Assembly: GCF_900113115.1 (NCBI RefSeq) | Contig: NZ_FOOF01000003.1 | Span: forward strand, 332,826-396,825 | Direction: 5' to 3' | DNA from: Duganella sp. CF458 | GTDB lineage: Bacteria; Pseudomonadota; Gammaproteobacteria; Burkholderiales; Burkholderiaceae_D | Length of the DNA stretch: 64,000 nucleotides | Shown here: piece by piece, positions 34,145 to 45,298 of the stretch | How positions within the stretch are numbered: position 1 is the first letter of the stretch | Layout: the number at the start of each line of letters is the position of its first letter | Translations under genes and position numbers: made by a program | Notes under the pieces: model-generated | Databases searched by the model: none | The model's input: only the letters and a program-made list of their open reading frames with translations | Told to the model about the DNA's origin: nothing

Positions 34145-34161
34145 TCTTACAAATACTTACT
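34145..34161 (-). promoter_or_regulatory. Direct-repeat operator candidate upstream of the Spy-like gene
   Basis: On the - strand it reads GTAAGTATTTGTAAGA (CTTAC-N5-CTTAC on the + strand, 34146-34160). It matches the site at 33462-33477 at 13 of 16 bases in the same orientation. It lies about 115 bp upstream of the Spy-like start and 157 bp upstream of the divergent protease start. The form is like that of a tandem-dimer response regulator site. Confidence 0.5.
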
Positions 34162-34317
34162 CTGGTAAACACATTGGCAAACACCTACAAAGTTATGAAT
34201 TTATCGTGGCTTTTGCAGGGATTTATTCCATGCTGGCAGCTACGATTGCTGGAAATCAGGTTTATACTGAAATCCAATGGCGGACGAGTTAACCGCTGTA
34301 TTTGGAACAGGTGATAC

Positions 34318-35748
34318 ATGGGCAAGAAACTCAAGAACGCTGGCCTGATCGGCCTTGGCGTAGTCGCGGGGGTAGCGGTATCCCTGCAGTTTTCCGCGAT
34401 GGCACAAAAGCAGGTCGATCCTGCCCTGCCGCTGGAAGAACTCAAGCAGCTCGCCGATGTGTACGGCCTGATCAAATCCGACTACGTGGAAGCAGTGGAA
34501 GACAAGAAGCTGCTGACCGAAGCCATCGCCGGCATGGTCGCTTCGCTTGACCCGCACTCCGCCTACCTGGACAAGAAAGCCTATGCCGAACTGCGGGAAG
34601 GCTCGCAGGGCAAGTTCGTCGGCCTCGGCATCGAGATTGCCCAAGGCGACGAAGGCTATATCAAGATCGTGGCCCCGATCGAGGATTCCCCAGCCTACCG
34701 CGCCGGCATCAAGCCGGGCGACATGATCACCCGCCTGGACACCACCTCGCTGAAAGGCTTGAGCCTGGATGAGTCCGTCAAAAAGATGCGCGGCGAGCCG
34801 GGCAGCAAGGTAATGCTGACCATCATGCGCAAGGATGAGCCGCAGCCGCTGGAATTCACCCTGAACCGCGAAGAAATCCACCAGAAAAGCGTCAAGGCCA
34901 AGATGGTCTCGCCGGGCTATGCCTGGGTGCGCATCTCGCAATTCCAGGAACCGACGGTGGATGACCTGGCGGCCAAGATCACCGAACTCTATCGCCAGGA
35001 CCCGCACCTGAAAGGCCTGGTGCTGGACTTGCGCAACGACCCGGGCGGCGTGCTGCAAGGTGCGATCGGCGTGGCGGCAGCGTTCCTGCCGAAAGACACC
35101 CCGATCGTCTCGACCAACGGCCAGTTGCCTGATTCCAAACAGATTTTCTACGGCCGCGCCGAATACTACTCGCTGCGCGGCGATGGCGATCCGCTGGCCA
35201 AGCTGCCGGAAGCAGTCAAGCACATCCCGATGGCAGTGCTGGTGAATACCGGTTCCGCCTCGGCCTCCGAGATCGTGGCCGGCGCCCTGCAGGATTACAA
35301 GCGCGCCACCATCATCGGTTCGCAAACCTTCGGCAAGGGCTCGGTGCAAACCATTCGCCAGCTCACCTCCGATACCGCCGTGAAGCTGACCACCGCGCGC
35401 TACTACACGCCGCATGGCCGCTCGATCCAGGCCAAGGGCATTTCCCCTGACCTGGCGGTGGACGAGAACGAGGATGGCGACGGCCTGAACAGCTTGCGCA
35501 TGCGCGAAGCCGACCTGGCCAAGCACCTGACCAACGACCGCGAGCAGGAAGCTGGCAAGGCCCAGCGCGATGAACTGGAAGAGCAGATGCGTATCCTGGC
35601 TGCCGAGAAGAAGCGCAAGCCGCTGGAATACGGCAGCGGGGAAGACTTCCAGCTCAAGCAGGCGCTGAACCACCTGCAAGGGGTTCCGGTGCAGTTGGCC
35701 AAGGCCGAATCCAAGCTGGTCAAGCTGGACCCGCCACCCAAAAAATAA
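34318..35748 (+). CDS. ctpA: S41 carboxy-terminal processing protease (CtpA/Prc family)
   Basis: The product is 476 residues. The N-terminal hydrophobic stretch (about 8-28) is a signal peptide or anchor, so the enzyme is periplasmic. A PDZ domain (about 95-175; [33 protein letters not shown]) precedes the protease domain. The catalytic Ser is in GSASASE (about 315) and the catalytic Lys in FGKGSVQ (K340). The oxyanion-side motif [11 protein letters not shown] is intact. CtpA enzymes trim or degrade periplasmic and membrane proteins and affect murein hydrolase control. The length and domain order match the usual family. It is divergent from the Spy-like gene and is followed by a clear terminator, so it is a single-gene unit. 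Confidence 0.93.
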   Translation: MGKKLKNAGLIGLGVVAGVAVSLQFSAMAQKQVDPALPLEELKQLADVYGLIKSDYVEAVEDKKLLTEAIAGMVASLDPHSAYLDKKAYAELREGSQGKFVGLGIEIAQGDEGYIKIVAPIEDSPAYRAGIKPGDMITRLDTTSLKGLSLDESVKKMRGEPGSKVMLTIMRKDEPQPLEFTLNREEIHQKSVKAKMVSPGYAWVRISQFQEPTVDDLAAKITELYRQDPHLKGLVLDLRNDPGGVLQGAIGVAAAFLPKDTPIVSTNGQLPDSKQIFYGRAEYYSLRGDGDPLAKLPEAVKHIPMAVLVNTGSASASEIVAGALQDYKRATIIGSQTFGKGSVQTIRQLTSDTAVKLTTARYYTPHGRSIQAKGISPDLAVDENEDGDGLNSLRMREADLAKHLTNDREQEAGKAQRDELEEQMRILAAEKKRKPLEYGSGEDFQLKQALNHLQGVPVQLAKAESKLVKLDPPPKK

Positions 35749-35766
35749 AGCTAGCAAAGATGAAGG

Positions 35767-35791
35767 CGGCGCCCCCAGGGGCGCCGTTTTT
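35767..35791 (+). terminator. Rho-independent terminator after the S41 protease
   Basis: The stem CGGCGCCCC / GGGGCGCCG (35767-35775 and 35778-35786) is followed by TTTTT. It lies 19 bp after the protease stop. Confidence 0.88.
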
Positions 35792-35860
35792 CGTTGCAGA
35801 TGCGGTAAAATCGGCCATCTTACCGGTCGCCTGACCCATTCTAAGAAAGAAATATTGATC

Positions 35861-36982
35861 ATGAAACAAGCCGTCATCAGCGGAACCGGCCTCTTTACCC
35901 CAGCGAACTCGATCAGCAATGAAGAGCTGGTGACCGTCTTCAACGCCTACGTGGAACTGTTCAACGCGGAAAACGCCGCCGCCATCGCGGCCGGCACGAT
36001 GACCGCCCTGGAGCCATCCAGCGCCGGCTTCATTGAAAAGGCATCGGGCATCAAATCGCGCTATGTGATGGAAAAGACCGGCATCCTGGACCCCAAGCGC
36101 ATGACGCCGCGCATTCCAGAGCGCAGCAACGAGGAACTGTCGCTGCAAGCCGAGATCTGCGTGGCGGCAGCCCGCCAGGCAATGGACCGCGCCGGCCGCA
36201 ACCCGGCCGACATCGACATGGTGCTGGTGGCTTGCTCCAATATGCAGCGCGCTTATCCGGCGATGGCGGTCGAAGTGCAGCAGGCGCTGGGCATCGACGG
36301 CTTCGGCTTTGACATGAACGTGGCCTGCTCGTCGGCCACCTTCGGCATCCAGACCGCTGTTGGCGCGGTGCAGAGCGGCCAGGCCCGCGCGGTGCTGATC
36401 CTGAACCCGGAAATCACCTCCGGCCACCTGGACTACCGCGACCGCGACAGCCACTTCATCTTCGGCGACGCCTGCACCGCGATCATCGTGGAAGCCAAGG
36501 AAGGCGCCGTGTCCCAGCACCAGTGGGACATCCTGGACACCAAGCTGAAGACCAGCTTCTCCAACAACATCCGCAACAACTTCGGCTTCATGAACCGCTT
36601 CGACGAAGACGGCATCGGCGCGCCGGACAAGCTGTTCAAGCAGCAGGGCCGCAAGGTGTTCAAGGACGTGTGTCCGATGGCAGCGCAAATGATCAAGGAC
36701 TCGATCGACCGCGCCGGCCTGAAGGTTGAGCAGATGAGCCGCTTCTGGCTGCACCAGGCTAACCTGAGCATGAACCAGCTGATTTCCCGCACCATCCTCG
36801 GCCGCGACGCCGAGCCGCTGGAAGCGCCGGTGATCCTCGACACCTACGCCAACACCTCGTCGGCCGGCTCCATCATCGCCTTCCACAAGCACCAGGACGA
36901 TTTGCCATCCGGCGCCTACGGCGTCATCTGCAGCTTCGGCGCCGGCTACTCCATCGGCTCCGTCGTCGTCCGCAAAGCCTAA
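35861..36982 (+). CDS. Beta-ketoacyl-ACP synthase III-family enzyme (FabH-like)
   Basis: ATG at 35861 (after AAGAAAGAA) gives 373 residues; a TTG two codons earlier is unlikely. Thiolase fold: the catalytic Cys is in [13 protein letters not shown], the His in [13 protein letters not shown] and the Asn in [10 protein letters not shown], a full Cys-His-Asn triad. At 373 residues it is longer than classical FabH (~320). It contains the insertion [19 protein letters not shown], as in the Pseudomonas PA3286-type enzymes that condense medium-chain acyl-CoA with malonyl-ACP. So it may link beta-oxidation intermediates to fatty-acid synthesis rather than act as the sole FabH. No fab genes are adjacent. 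Confidence 0.87.
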   Translation: MKQAVISGTGLFTPANSISNEELVTVFNAYVELFNAENAAAIAAGTMTALEPSSAGFIEKASGIKSRYVMEKTGILDPKRMTPRIPERSNEELSLQAEICVAAARQAMDRAGRNPADIDMVLVACSNMQRAYPAMAVEVQQALGIDGFGFDMNVACSSATFGIQTAVGAVQSGQARAVLILNPEITSGHLDYRDRDSHFIFGDACTAIIVEAKEGAVSQHQWDILDTKLKTSFSNNIRNNFGFMNRFDEDGIGAPDKLFKQQGRKVFKDVCPMAAQMIKDSIDRAGLKVEQMSRFWLHQANLSMNQLISRTILGRDAEPLEAPVILDTYANTSSAGSIIAFHKHQDDLPSGAYGVICSFGAGYSIGSVVVRKA

Positions 36983-37088
36983 GATAAAAGTCGAGGCCGG
37001 GTTAAAAAATAGGGACGTACCCCATTTATCGGCGCAGCCGAAAATGGGGTACGTCCCCATTTTTTTAACCTGACCCCGACTTTTCATT
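36983..37088. repeat. Long imperfect hairpin between convergent genes
   Basis: An inverted repeat of about 100 bp directly follows the FabH-like stop. Inner arms pair GGGACGTACCCCATTT with AAATGGGGTACGTCCC around a loop containing TCGGCGCAGCCGA. Outward, GGTTAAAAAA pairs with TTTTTTAACC, and AAAAGTCG pairs with CGACTTTT. It lies in the 112-bp gap before the convergent 1037-residue gene and probably terminates transcription from both sides. Its ends share AAAAGTCGGGGTCAG with the right window edge. Confidence 0.9.
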
Positions 37089-37094
37089 TGCTTC

Positions 37095-40000
37095 TTACAG
37101 GCGGGCGGCGATCAGGCGGCCGTCGGGGGTGACGCGCTTGAAGCGGATCACCTGGCTGCCATCGGCTGCCGTCTCCTGCACCACAAAAGCGGAACCGGGC
37201 AGGATGGTTTCCGCTGCCGTCAGCGGCAAGCCGTCGACGATGGTCAGCAACTGGCTGCCCCGCCCCAGCTCCATGCGGCTACCCGCCGGGACCCGTTCCA
37301 GGGTGTCGATATCATAGGCCTCCAGCGTCCCCGGCTCGCCGTTGCGGCTGGCGAGGAAGGTCCGCACCGCGCCGATCTGCGGCGTGGCCATGAACAGCGC
37401 CAGGCGGTCGCTGGATACACCCAGGTCTTCCGGCAGGCGGTCCAACGTCCGGAAGCTGAGCAGCACGGGCTGGCGGCCCTGTTCGAACTCGCCTGGAATG
37501 CCATTGGCGCGCGTCATGGGCAGCAGGGCGCGGGCGAACTGGTCGTAGCGCAATACCTGCAGCCGCCCGGCGGCATACGGTTGCTGTGCCGCCAGGCCGC
37601 CCCAGGCAATGATGCGGGCGGGGCCGTTCGGAATTTTCAGCACTTCGAGGGCAACCGCGCCGGCATAGGCGGCGTTCAGCTTGTTGATGCCGGTCGTGGC
37701 ATCCAGCAGCTGGATGGTGGGCGTGCCTGCCGGTACGGCAGTCGGCGGCGCATCGCTCACCACCATCGACACCAGGCCGTCACCCAGGTCGTCGATACCG
37801 GATGGCGGCGTGCCGCCCAGCAGCAGTGCGCCATTCGCGAACGTCAGGCGTTTCAGTTCGGGCGAGCGGTCGTCCGGCTTCTTGGTGGCGTCGCGGAAGA
37901 AGCGGTAGCGCCGCTCGCTATTGCCTGGCGCCGCGGGCGGCCCCCATACCGGCTGGATAAACCCTGTGGAGCCAGGCTGGATCGTGGGCAAGGTGGTGTA
38001 CATCCCGTGCAAGCCTTCGGGGAAGCTGTTGTTCGGCTTGGGCAGGCTGTGCGCTGCAATCAGGATTTCCTGTCCCGCGCCGCCGCGGATATCGGCCAGG
38101 CGGAACTGGCCATAGCGGCGCCCGCCCGGGGTGGATTGCACCGTGTTGCCCGGTGGGTTGGGAACGTCGGTGGCATCGGGATTATTCAGGTCCACATCGA
38201 CCGTGCGCTGGGCAACGCGCTGGCCGCTGACCGGATCCATCACCAGCAACAGGTTCTTGGAGAACACCAGGAAGCTCTTGGCGCCGCTGCCGCCCAGCGT
38301 GCCGGCCGCCAGCATTGCGCGCTGCACCGTGGCGCCTCCGGGCTGCTCGCCAAGGGTGAAGTCGGCGCGCTGCACGCTGCCATTGGCAAAGCGGAAAAAG
38401 TACAGCATGGTGGATGTGACCACCTGGCCAATGGTGGCGAAGCTGTTCTGCGGGATGACGGCCAGGTATTCCTGGCTGCCGATGCGCAGCGTTGCCATGC
38501 CGCCAAAGTCGGGGTTGATGGTGCTGACCTGGGTCGAGCCAAACGGCCGTACCGTGGATGCCAGGGTCACGCCCTGCACCACCGCTCCCTGCTGCGGCTC
38601 GCGGATCTGTATTTGCGAGACCAGGTCGGCAGTATCGTCGTCCTGGCTCTTCTCACTGACGCAGGCCAGGTAGGCATTGCCGTTGCCTGCCAGATCGACG
38701 AAGCGGAAGTCGGTGTAGCGGTTGCTACCCATGCGCTGGATTTGCAGGACCGGTGCATCGCTGCCTTCCACAAAGGTGCGCAGCAGGCTGAAGCGCACGC
38801 CGTTGGCATTGGCGCCTTGTGTCAGGATGCCGGCCTGTTGCTGCAGCTGGCCGTTGGCGGCATTGCGCCGCGTGGCGAAACGCGTCGCCAGCAGCGTCTG
38901 TCCTGCCGGGATCGGGATGCCCGGCACCGGCTGCGCCGTTCCGGCCGCGACAGTCAGCGCCAGGTCGACGCCTGCAATGCTGATGCCGGTCGCCGAACCA
39001 TCGACGCGCAGTGTGCTGTTGCCGGCCGGCGCGTCCGGCGCGGCCTGAAGGGTCAATGTGGCATTATTGCCCGCGACCGGGTTGGGGCTGAAGGCGGCGC
39101 TGACGCCCGGCGGCAGGCCGCTGAGTGCCAACTGTACCGGTGCGCTGAAGTTGCTGCGCATGAGCGCGATGCTGCTGCTGGCCGACTGGCCGCGCACCAC
39201 AGTTAGCACGGCGGGATCGGCCGCCAGCGTGCAGCTCGAAACCACCAGCGCTTGCACCGTGAGGCCGATGGTTGCCGAGGCGATTTGCACGCCGGGCGCG
39301 CTGGCACTGACGGTCAGTTGGCGGGTGCCTGGCAAGGTGGCGCTGCCGGTCGCGATGTTCAGCGTGGCCGCATTGCTGCCGGTCGGATTGGGCGTGAAGG
39401 CGGCGCTGGCGCCCGCAGGCAGGCCGCTGACGGCAAGGCTGACGCTGCCGCTGGTGACGGGCGGCGAGATATTGACCTGGTAGCTGACATTTCCGCCGGC
39501 AGTGACACTCTGGCTGGCGGGCATGACGGCCAGCGCGGGCGAGGCGGCTACTGCGCTGATCGCCAGCGGCGCCATGACCGGCCCGCCCGGGCTTTGCATG
39601 CGTAGCTGGTAACTGCCTGCTGCCGTGCCGGACGCCACGTCGACCACCAAGGACACGCTGGTGCTGGAGCCGGATGCCCCCAGCACCAGCACGCCGGGCA
39701 CGCCGGCGCCGGCGGCGCTCACCACCTGGTAGGCGAAAGCATCGAGCGCCAGGCCGGTGCCAGCCACGCTGACCTGCGTCGTTTCGCCCGCGCGCAGGGT
39801 AGCGGGCTGCAGCGAAGTGATGCTGGAAACGGCACTGCCGCCGATGGCAAAATTGCCGTTGCTGCGGTCGCGGCCACTACGCCCGAGCTGGTCGTAGGCG
39901 ATGACTTCGATGCGGCCCTGGCTGGTGGGCGTCGCCGGTACGATCCAGTTATAGCTCTGTACTTCGCCGAACAGGCCGGTCACGATATTGCTGAACGTCA

Positions 40001-40208
40001 GGCCGCCATCGGCGGAAAAGCGCACATCGTGCCGCAGCACGCCGCCGTCGGCGTCGAAACTGTCCCAGCGGATCAGCACAGGCTGGCCCGGCTGGAACAC
40101 CTCGCCGCCATTGGGCGCCGTAACGAGCACGGTGGGGGGCAGGTTGATGACGATGCGTCCGGCTCCTGCGGCTGGTTCGCCTGCGACTGGATTGATATCG
40201 GTAGCCAT
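37095..40208 (-). CDS. Large Ig-like repeat protein of unknown function
   Basis: The product is 1037 residues. The start MATDINPVAGEPAAG has no signal peptide. About 25-125 is a fibronectin/Ig-like module (VTAPNGGEVFQPGQPV). About 130-220 is an IPT-like beta-module. Two tandem ~95-residue repeats follow (about 220-415), each with LxVSGLPxGxSAAFxPNP (SGLPAGASAAFTPNP, SGLPPGVSAAFSPNP). The C-terminal ~600 residues are beta-rich (FG-GAP/propeller-like) with no motif I recognise. Such proteins are normally extracellular, so the missing signal peptide suggests a type I, unusual, or non-Sec export, or a wrong start. Nothing adjacent encodes a transporter. A hairpin sits at its 3' end. Confidence 0.65.
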   Translation of the reverse strand: MATDINPVAGEPAAGAGRIVINLPPTVLVTAPNGGEVFQPGQPVLIRWDSFDADGGVLRHDVRFSADGGLTFSNIVTGLFGEVQSYNWIVPATPTSQGRIEVIAYDQLGRSGRDRSNGNFAIGGSAVSSITSLQPATLRAGETTQVSVAGTGLALDAFAYQVVSAAGAGVPGVLVLGASGSSTSVSLVVDVASGTAAGSYQLRMQSPGGPVMAPLAISAVAASPALAVMPASQSVTAGGNVSYQVNISPPVTSGSVSLAVSGLPAGASAAFTPNPTGSNAATLNIATGSATLPGTRQLTVSASAPGVQIASATIGLTVQALVVSSCTLAADPAVLTVVRGQSASSSIALMRSNFSAPVQLALSGLPPGVSAAFSPNPVAGNNATLTLQAAPDAPAGNSTLRVDGSATGISIAGVDLALTVAAGTAQPVPGIPIPAGQTLLATRFATRRNAANGQLQQQAGILTQGANANGVRFSLLRTFVEGSDAPVLQIQRMGSNRYTDFRFVDLAGNGNAYLACVSEKSQDDDTADLVSQIQIREPQQGAVVQGVTLASTVRPFGSTQVSTINPDFGGMATLRIGSQEYLAVIPQNSFATIGQVVTSTMLYFFRFANGSVQRADFTLGEQPGGATVQRAMLAAGTLGGSGAKSFLVFSKNLLLVMDPVSGQRVAQRTVDVDLNNPDATDVPNPPGNTVQSTPGGRRYGQFRLADIRGGAGQEILIAAHSLPKPNNSFPEGLHGMYTTLPTIQPGSTGFIQPVWGPPAAPGNSERRYRFFRDATKKPDDRSPELKRLTFANGALLLGGTPPSGIDDLGDGLVSMVVSDAPPTAVPAGTPTIQLLDATTGINKLNAAYAGAVALEVLKIPNGPARIIAWGGLAAQQPYAAGRLQVLRYDQFARALLPMTRANGIPGEFEQGRQPVLLSFRTLDRLPEDLGVSSDRLALFMATPQIGAVRTFLASRNGEPGTLEAYDIDTLERVPAGSRMELGRGSQLLTIVDGLPLTAAETILPGSAFVVQETAADGSQVIRFKRVTPDGRLIAARL

Positions 40209-40325
40209 GTTCCTTCTCCTTTGACAGTGGACGGGGTCGCGCGCTGGCGACAGGGCTACTTACGCAAGCCGGGCCGAATCGGATTCAGGGCATGCGGTTA
40301 TACTTCTTGCGAAAGGAGTCACCGC

Positions 40326-42029
40326 ATGCCCCATGACGTCAGCCTGATTACCACTATTGCCGCAGCCCTAGGCTTCGGTCTCGTATTCGGCTTCATCGCC
40401 ACCCGCCTCAAACTCCCCGCCCTGGTCGGCTATCTCGCAGCCGGCATCCTGATTGGTCCCGCGACCCCTGGCTTCGTCGCTGACAGCGCGATCGCCGGCC
40501 AGTTGGCTGAGATCGGCGTGATGCTGATGATGTTCGGCGTCGGCCTGCACTTCTCGCTGGATGACCTGTGGGAGGTGCGCAAGGTGGCCTTGCCCGGCGC
40601 CATCCTGCAGATCGCGGCTGCAACCGGCATGGGCATGGCGCTGGCGCATTTCTGGGGCTGGAGCCTGGGTGGCGGCCTGGTATTCGGCCTGGCACTGTCG
40701 GTGGCCAGCACCGTGGTCCTGCTGCGGGCGCTGGAGGAACGCGGCACCCTGGATTCCTTCAACGGCCGCATTGCGGTTGGTTGGCTGGTCGTCGAGGACC
40801 TGGTGACCGTCCTGGTGCTGGTGCTGCTGCCGGCATTGGCGGGCGCGCTTGGCGGCAATGGGGGCGATGCGGGCCATGGCCACGCTGCAGCCGAAGGCGG
40901 CGTGCTCAAGGCGCTGGCCATCACCCTCGGCCAGGTGGCGCTGTTCGTCGGCTTCATGTTGCTGGTTGGCCGCAAGCTGTTCCCCTGGATCCTGTGGCAG
41001 GTGGCGCGCACCAATTCGCGCGAGCTGTTCACGCTGTGCGTGATCGCTGCGGCGGTCGGCATCGCTTACGCGGCGACTGTGCTGTTCGGCATCTCGTTCG
41101 CGCTGGGCGCTTTCTTCGCCGGCATGGTGCTGCGCGAATCCGAGCTCAGTCATCGCGCGGCGCACGAATCGCTGCCGTTGCGCGATGCGTTCGCGGTGCT
41201 GTTCTTCGTTTCGGTGGGGATGCTGTTCGAACCGATGATCCTGGTTGAACAGCCGCTGCGCGTGCTGGCCGTAGTCGCCATCGTCCTGTTTGGCAAATCG
41301 ATTGCTGCTTTCGCGCTGGTGGTGTTGCTGCGCTATCCAGCCAGCACGGCGCTGATGGTGTCGGCCAGCCTGGCGCAGATTGGCGAGTTCTCCTTCATCC
41401 TGGCGGCGCTGGGCATTTCTCTGGGACTGCTGCCGCATGAAGGCCAGAGCCTGATCCTGGCCGGCGCTATCCTGTCGATCGCTTTGAACCCGCTGATGTT
41501 CCTGCTGGCTGGTCCGCTGGAGCGTGTCTTGGGCAAAAACAAGGCGCTGGCGGCGCAATACGCCCGCGCCGCCGACCCGCTGGCGGAATTGCCGATGTCG
41601 ACCGCGCAATCCAAACTTGAAGGTCAGGTGGTGCTGGTAGGCTATGGCCGTGTGGGGCGCAATATTGCGGAATCACTGGCGGCCCAGGGGATCGATTACG
41701 TGGTGGCGGAGCAGAACCGCGAACTGGTCGACCAGTTGCGCCAGCAAGGCATTGCCGCCGTGGCCGGCAATGCCGGCGAGCCGGCGGTGCTGATCCAGGC
41801 CCATATCCACAAGGCGCGCATGCTGGTGGTGGCGACGCCCGACACCTTCCACGTGCGCGCCATGATCGAAACGGCGCGTGCACTGAATCCGGATATCAAG
41901 ATCGCCGTGCGCACGCACAGCGAGGAGGAAGCCGCCCTGCTACGCAGCGAGCGCGCAGGGGTCATCTTCATCGGCGAACAGGAACTGGCCAAATCGATGG
42001 CGTCGCACGTCGCCAGGGAGATTGCCTAG
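40326..42029 (+). CDS. ybaL: Kef/YbaL-type K+/H+ antiporter with TrkA-N domain
   Basis: ATG at 40326 follows a strong AAAGGAG and gives 567 residues; upstream in-frame codons belong to the reverse-strand gene. Residues 1-390 form the monovalent cation:proton antiporter-2 domain with about 12 helices (start FGFIATRLKLPALVGYLAAG). The C-terminal TrkA-N/RCK domain (about 420-540) has the NAD-binding GYGRVGRNIAESLAAQGIDY. It should exchange potassium for protons in the inner membrane under nucleotide gating. A short His-rich loop (GDAGHGHAAAEG) lies between helices. No ancillary KefF/KefG partner is adjacent. It is convergent with the dienoyl-CoA reductase gene. Confidence 0.9.
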   Translation: MPHDVSLITTIAAALGFGLVFGFIATRLKLPALVGYLAAGILIGPATPGFVADSAIAGQLAEIGVMLMMFGVGLHFSLDDLWEVRKVALPGAILQIAAATGMGMALAHFWGWSLGGGLVFGLALSVASTVVLLRALEERGTLDSFNGRIAVGWLVVEDLVTVLVLVLLPALAGALGGNGGDAGHGHAAAEGGVLKALAITLGQVALFVGFMLLVGRKLFPWILWQVARTNSRELFTLCVIAAAVGIAYAATVLFGISFALGAFFAGMVLRESELSHRAAHESLPLRDAFAVLFFVSVGMLFEPMILVEQPLRVLAVVAIVLFGKSIAAFALVVLLRYPASTALMVSASLAQIGEFSFILAALGISLGLLPHEGQSLILAGAILSIALNPLMFLLAGPLERVLGKNKALAAQYARAADPLAELPMSTAQSKLEGQVVLVGYGRVGRNIAESLAAQGIDYVVAEQNRELVDQLRQQGIAAVAGNAGEPAVLIQAHIHKARMLVVATPDTFHVRAMIETARALNPDIKIAVRTHSEEEAALLRSERAGVIFIGEQELAKSMASHVAREIA

Positions 42030-42035
42030 CGCAAG

Positions 42036-42072
42036 GAAATGTCCACTTGGTTCCTGACCCCGAAATGGACAA
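42036..42072. repeat. Diverged intergenic inverted repeat
   Basis: TGTCCA (42040-42045) and TGGACA (42066-42071) form short arms around a core containing CTGACCCCGAA. The core matches CTGACCCCGA in the 36983-37088 hairpin. It is placed between two convergent gene ends, the same setting as the other repeats. Confidence 0.45.
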
Positions 42073-44181
<2,109 letters not shown>

Positions 44182-44199
44182 TTACCTTACGCTGGTAGC

Positions 44200-44829
44200 A
44201 TGAAGCGACTGTTATTAGTACTGTTCCTCGGTTTTACCGCGCCCGCCTTTGGTGCGGGACAGGCGGCCCGTTTGGAAGTTCCGAAGCTGGAAGTGTCCGT
44301 CAACCGGGTGAAGACAGACGCGCAGCAACTCTATGAAGTCAACGCCAGCGGCACTGTTCATGCATCGCTGCCAACAGTCTGGCGCACCCTCACCACCTAT
44401 GACCGCATGGAAGAATTCGTGCCCGACATGGCGTCGTGCCGGGTGCTGTCGCGAAATGGCAATGAAGTCATCATTGAGCAATTTGGAACGGCCCGCTTCC
44501 TGTTCATGTCGCGGTCCATCCACCTTGTCGTGCGAGCAACGGAGCAGCCGATGTCGTCGATCGACATCGCCCTGGTTTCGGGGGACATGAAGCATTACGA
44601 GGCGCGCTGGGAATTGATTCCCATTCCGGAAACCGGCGGCACCCGCGTGGTCTACACCGGGCGCCTGATGCCGAACTTCTACGTGCCTGGCCTGTTGGGC
44701 ACCAACATCATCCGCGGCGATATCGAACGGATGATGACTGCGGTGCTGGCCCACCTGGAGCGCCAGCCGGCGCTGCCGAAGCAATCCGAGCTGGCACGTG
44801 GCCTGGGTGGAGTGCCCAGCGTGCCGTAA
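44200..44829 (+). CDS. Secreted SRPBCC/START-like (polyketide cyclase/dehydrase type) protein
   Basis: The product is 209 residues with a signal peptide (hydrophobic LLLVLFLGFTAPAFGAG). The body resembles the SRPBCC hydrophobic-ligand fold: VHASLPTVWRTLTTYDRMEE, FVPDMASCRVLSRNGNEVII, then RWELIPIPETGGTRVVYTGR and LLGTNIIRGDIERMMTAVLA. Such periplasmic homologues bind lipids or small molecules, but no ligand can be named. It is divergent from fadH across 87 bp, and lies 8 bp from a convergent small gene. Confidence 0.75.
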   Translation: MKRLLLVLFLGFTAPAFGAGQAARLEVPKLEVSVNRVKTDAQQLYEVNASGTVHASLPTVWRTLTTYDRMEEFVPDMASCRVLSRNGNEVIIEQFGTARFLFMSRSIHLVVRATEQPMSSIDIALVSGDMKHYEARWELIPIPETGGTRVVYTGRLMPNFYVPGLLGTNIIRGDIERMMTAVLAHLERQPALPKQSELARGLGGVPSVP

Positions 44830-44837
44830 GCGGCGGC

Positions 44838-45290
44838 TTAGGCCGTGTAGTGGTCGCGGTCGCGCACTTCCGCAAAATTCTCCAGGCTGCCGATACGGAT
44901 CACCACCGCGTTCATGGTGGATGCCGTCTGCATGGAGCGCCAGGCGAATTGCCATTCTTTCTCCATCGCATCTTCACGCGTCTTGGTGAAGGCGGCGCCC
45001 AGGGCGGCGCGGCCGCCGTATTCGATCGCGCCATCGATGCCCGCCCAGTTCGGCAGCGTGCGTTGCACGGCGCGGTGGATGCGTTCACCGAATTCCTCGG
45101 TATTGTGGATCACCAGGCAGCTATCGGCACCGAAATGGTCGAACAGGTCGCGGCTCCAGGCTTGCGAAAAACTCAGGGTCAGGAAGCTGCCCACAGGGCG
45201 CAGCACGAACTGGCCATCCTTCAGGGCTTGTTCGAGTTCGCTGCGCGGGCCGTAGCGGTGCAGCGTAGGTGGGCGTTTGTAATCGTGCAT
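44838..45290 (-). CDS. Conserved hypothetical protein (150 residues)
   Basis: I do not recognise this 150-residue protein. It has no signal peptide or membrane segment. Visible features are GPRSELEQALKDGQFVLRPV, a patch of aromatic and acidic residues (WSRDLFDHFGADSCLVIHNT), and a C-terminal EVRDRDHYTA. It is cytoplasmic by appearance. It starts 8 bp upstream of the stop of the DUF2721-like membrane protein gene and would be co-transcribed with it and the proline iminopeptidase upstream. Codon use is normal for the region. Confidence 0.65.
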   Translation of the reverse strand: MHDYKRPPTLHRYGPRSELEQALKDGQFVLRPVGSFLTLSFSQAWSRDLFDHFGADSCLVIHNTEEFGERIHRAVQRTLPNWAGIDGAIEYGGRAALGAAFTKTREDAMEKEWQFAWRSMQTASTMNAVVIRIGSLENFAEVRDRDHYTA

Positions 45291-45298
45291 GATGATTC

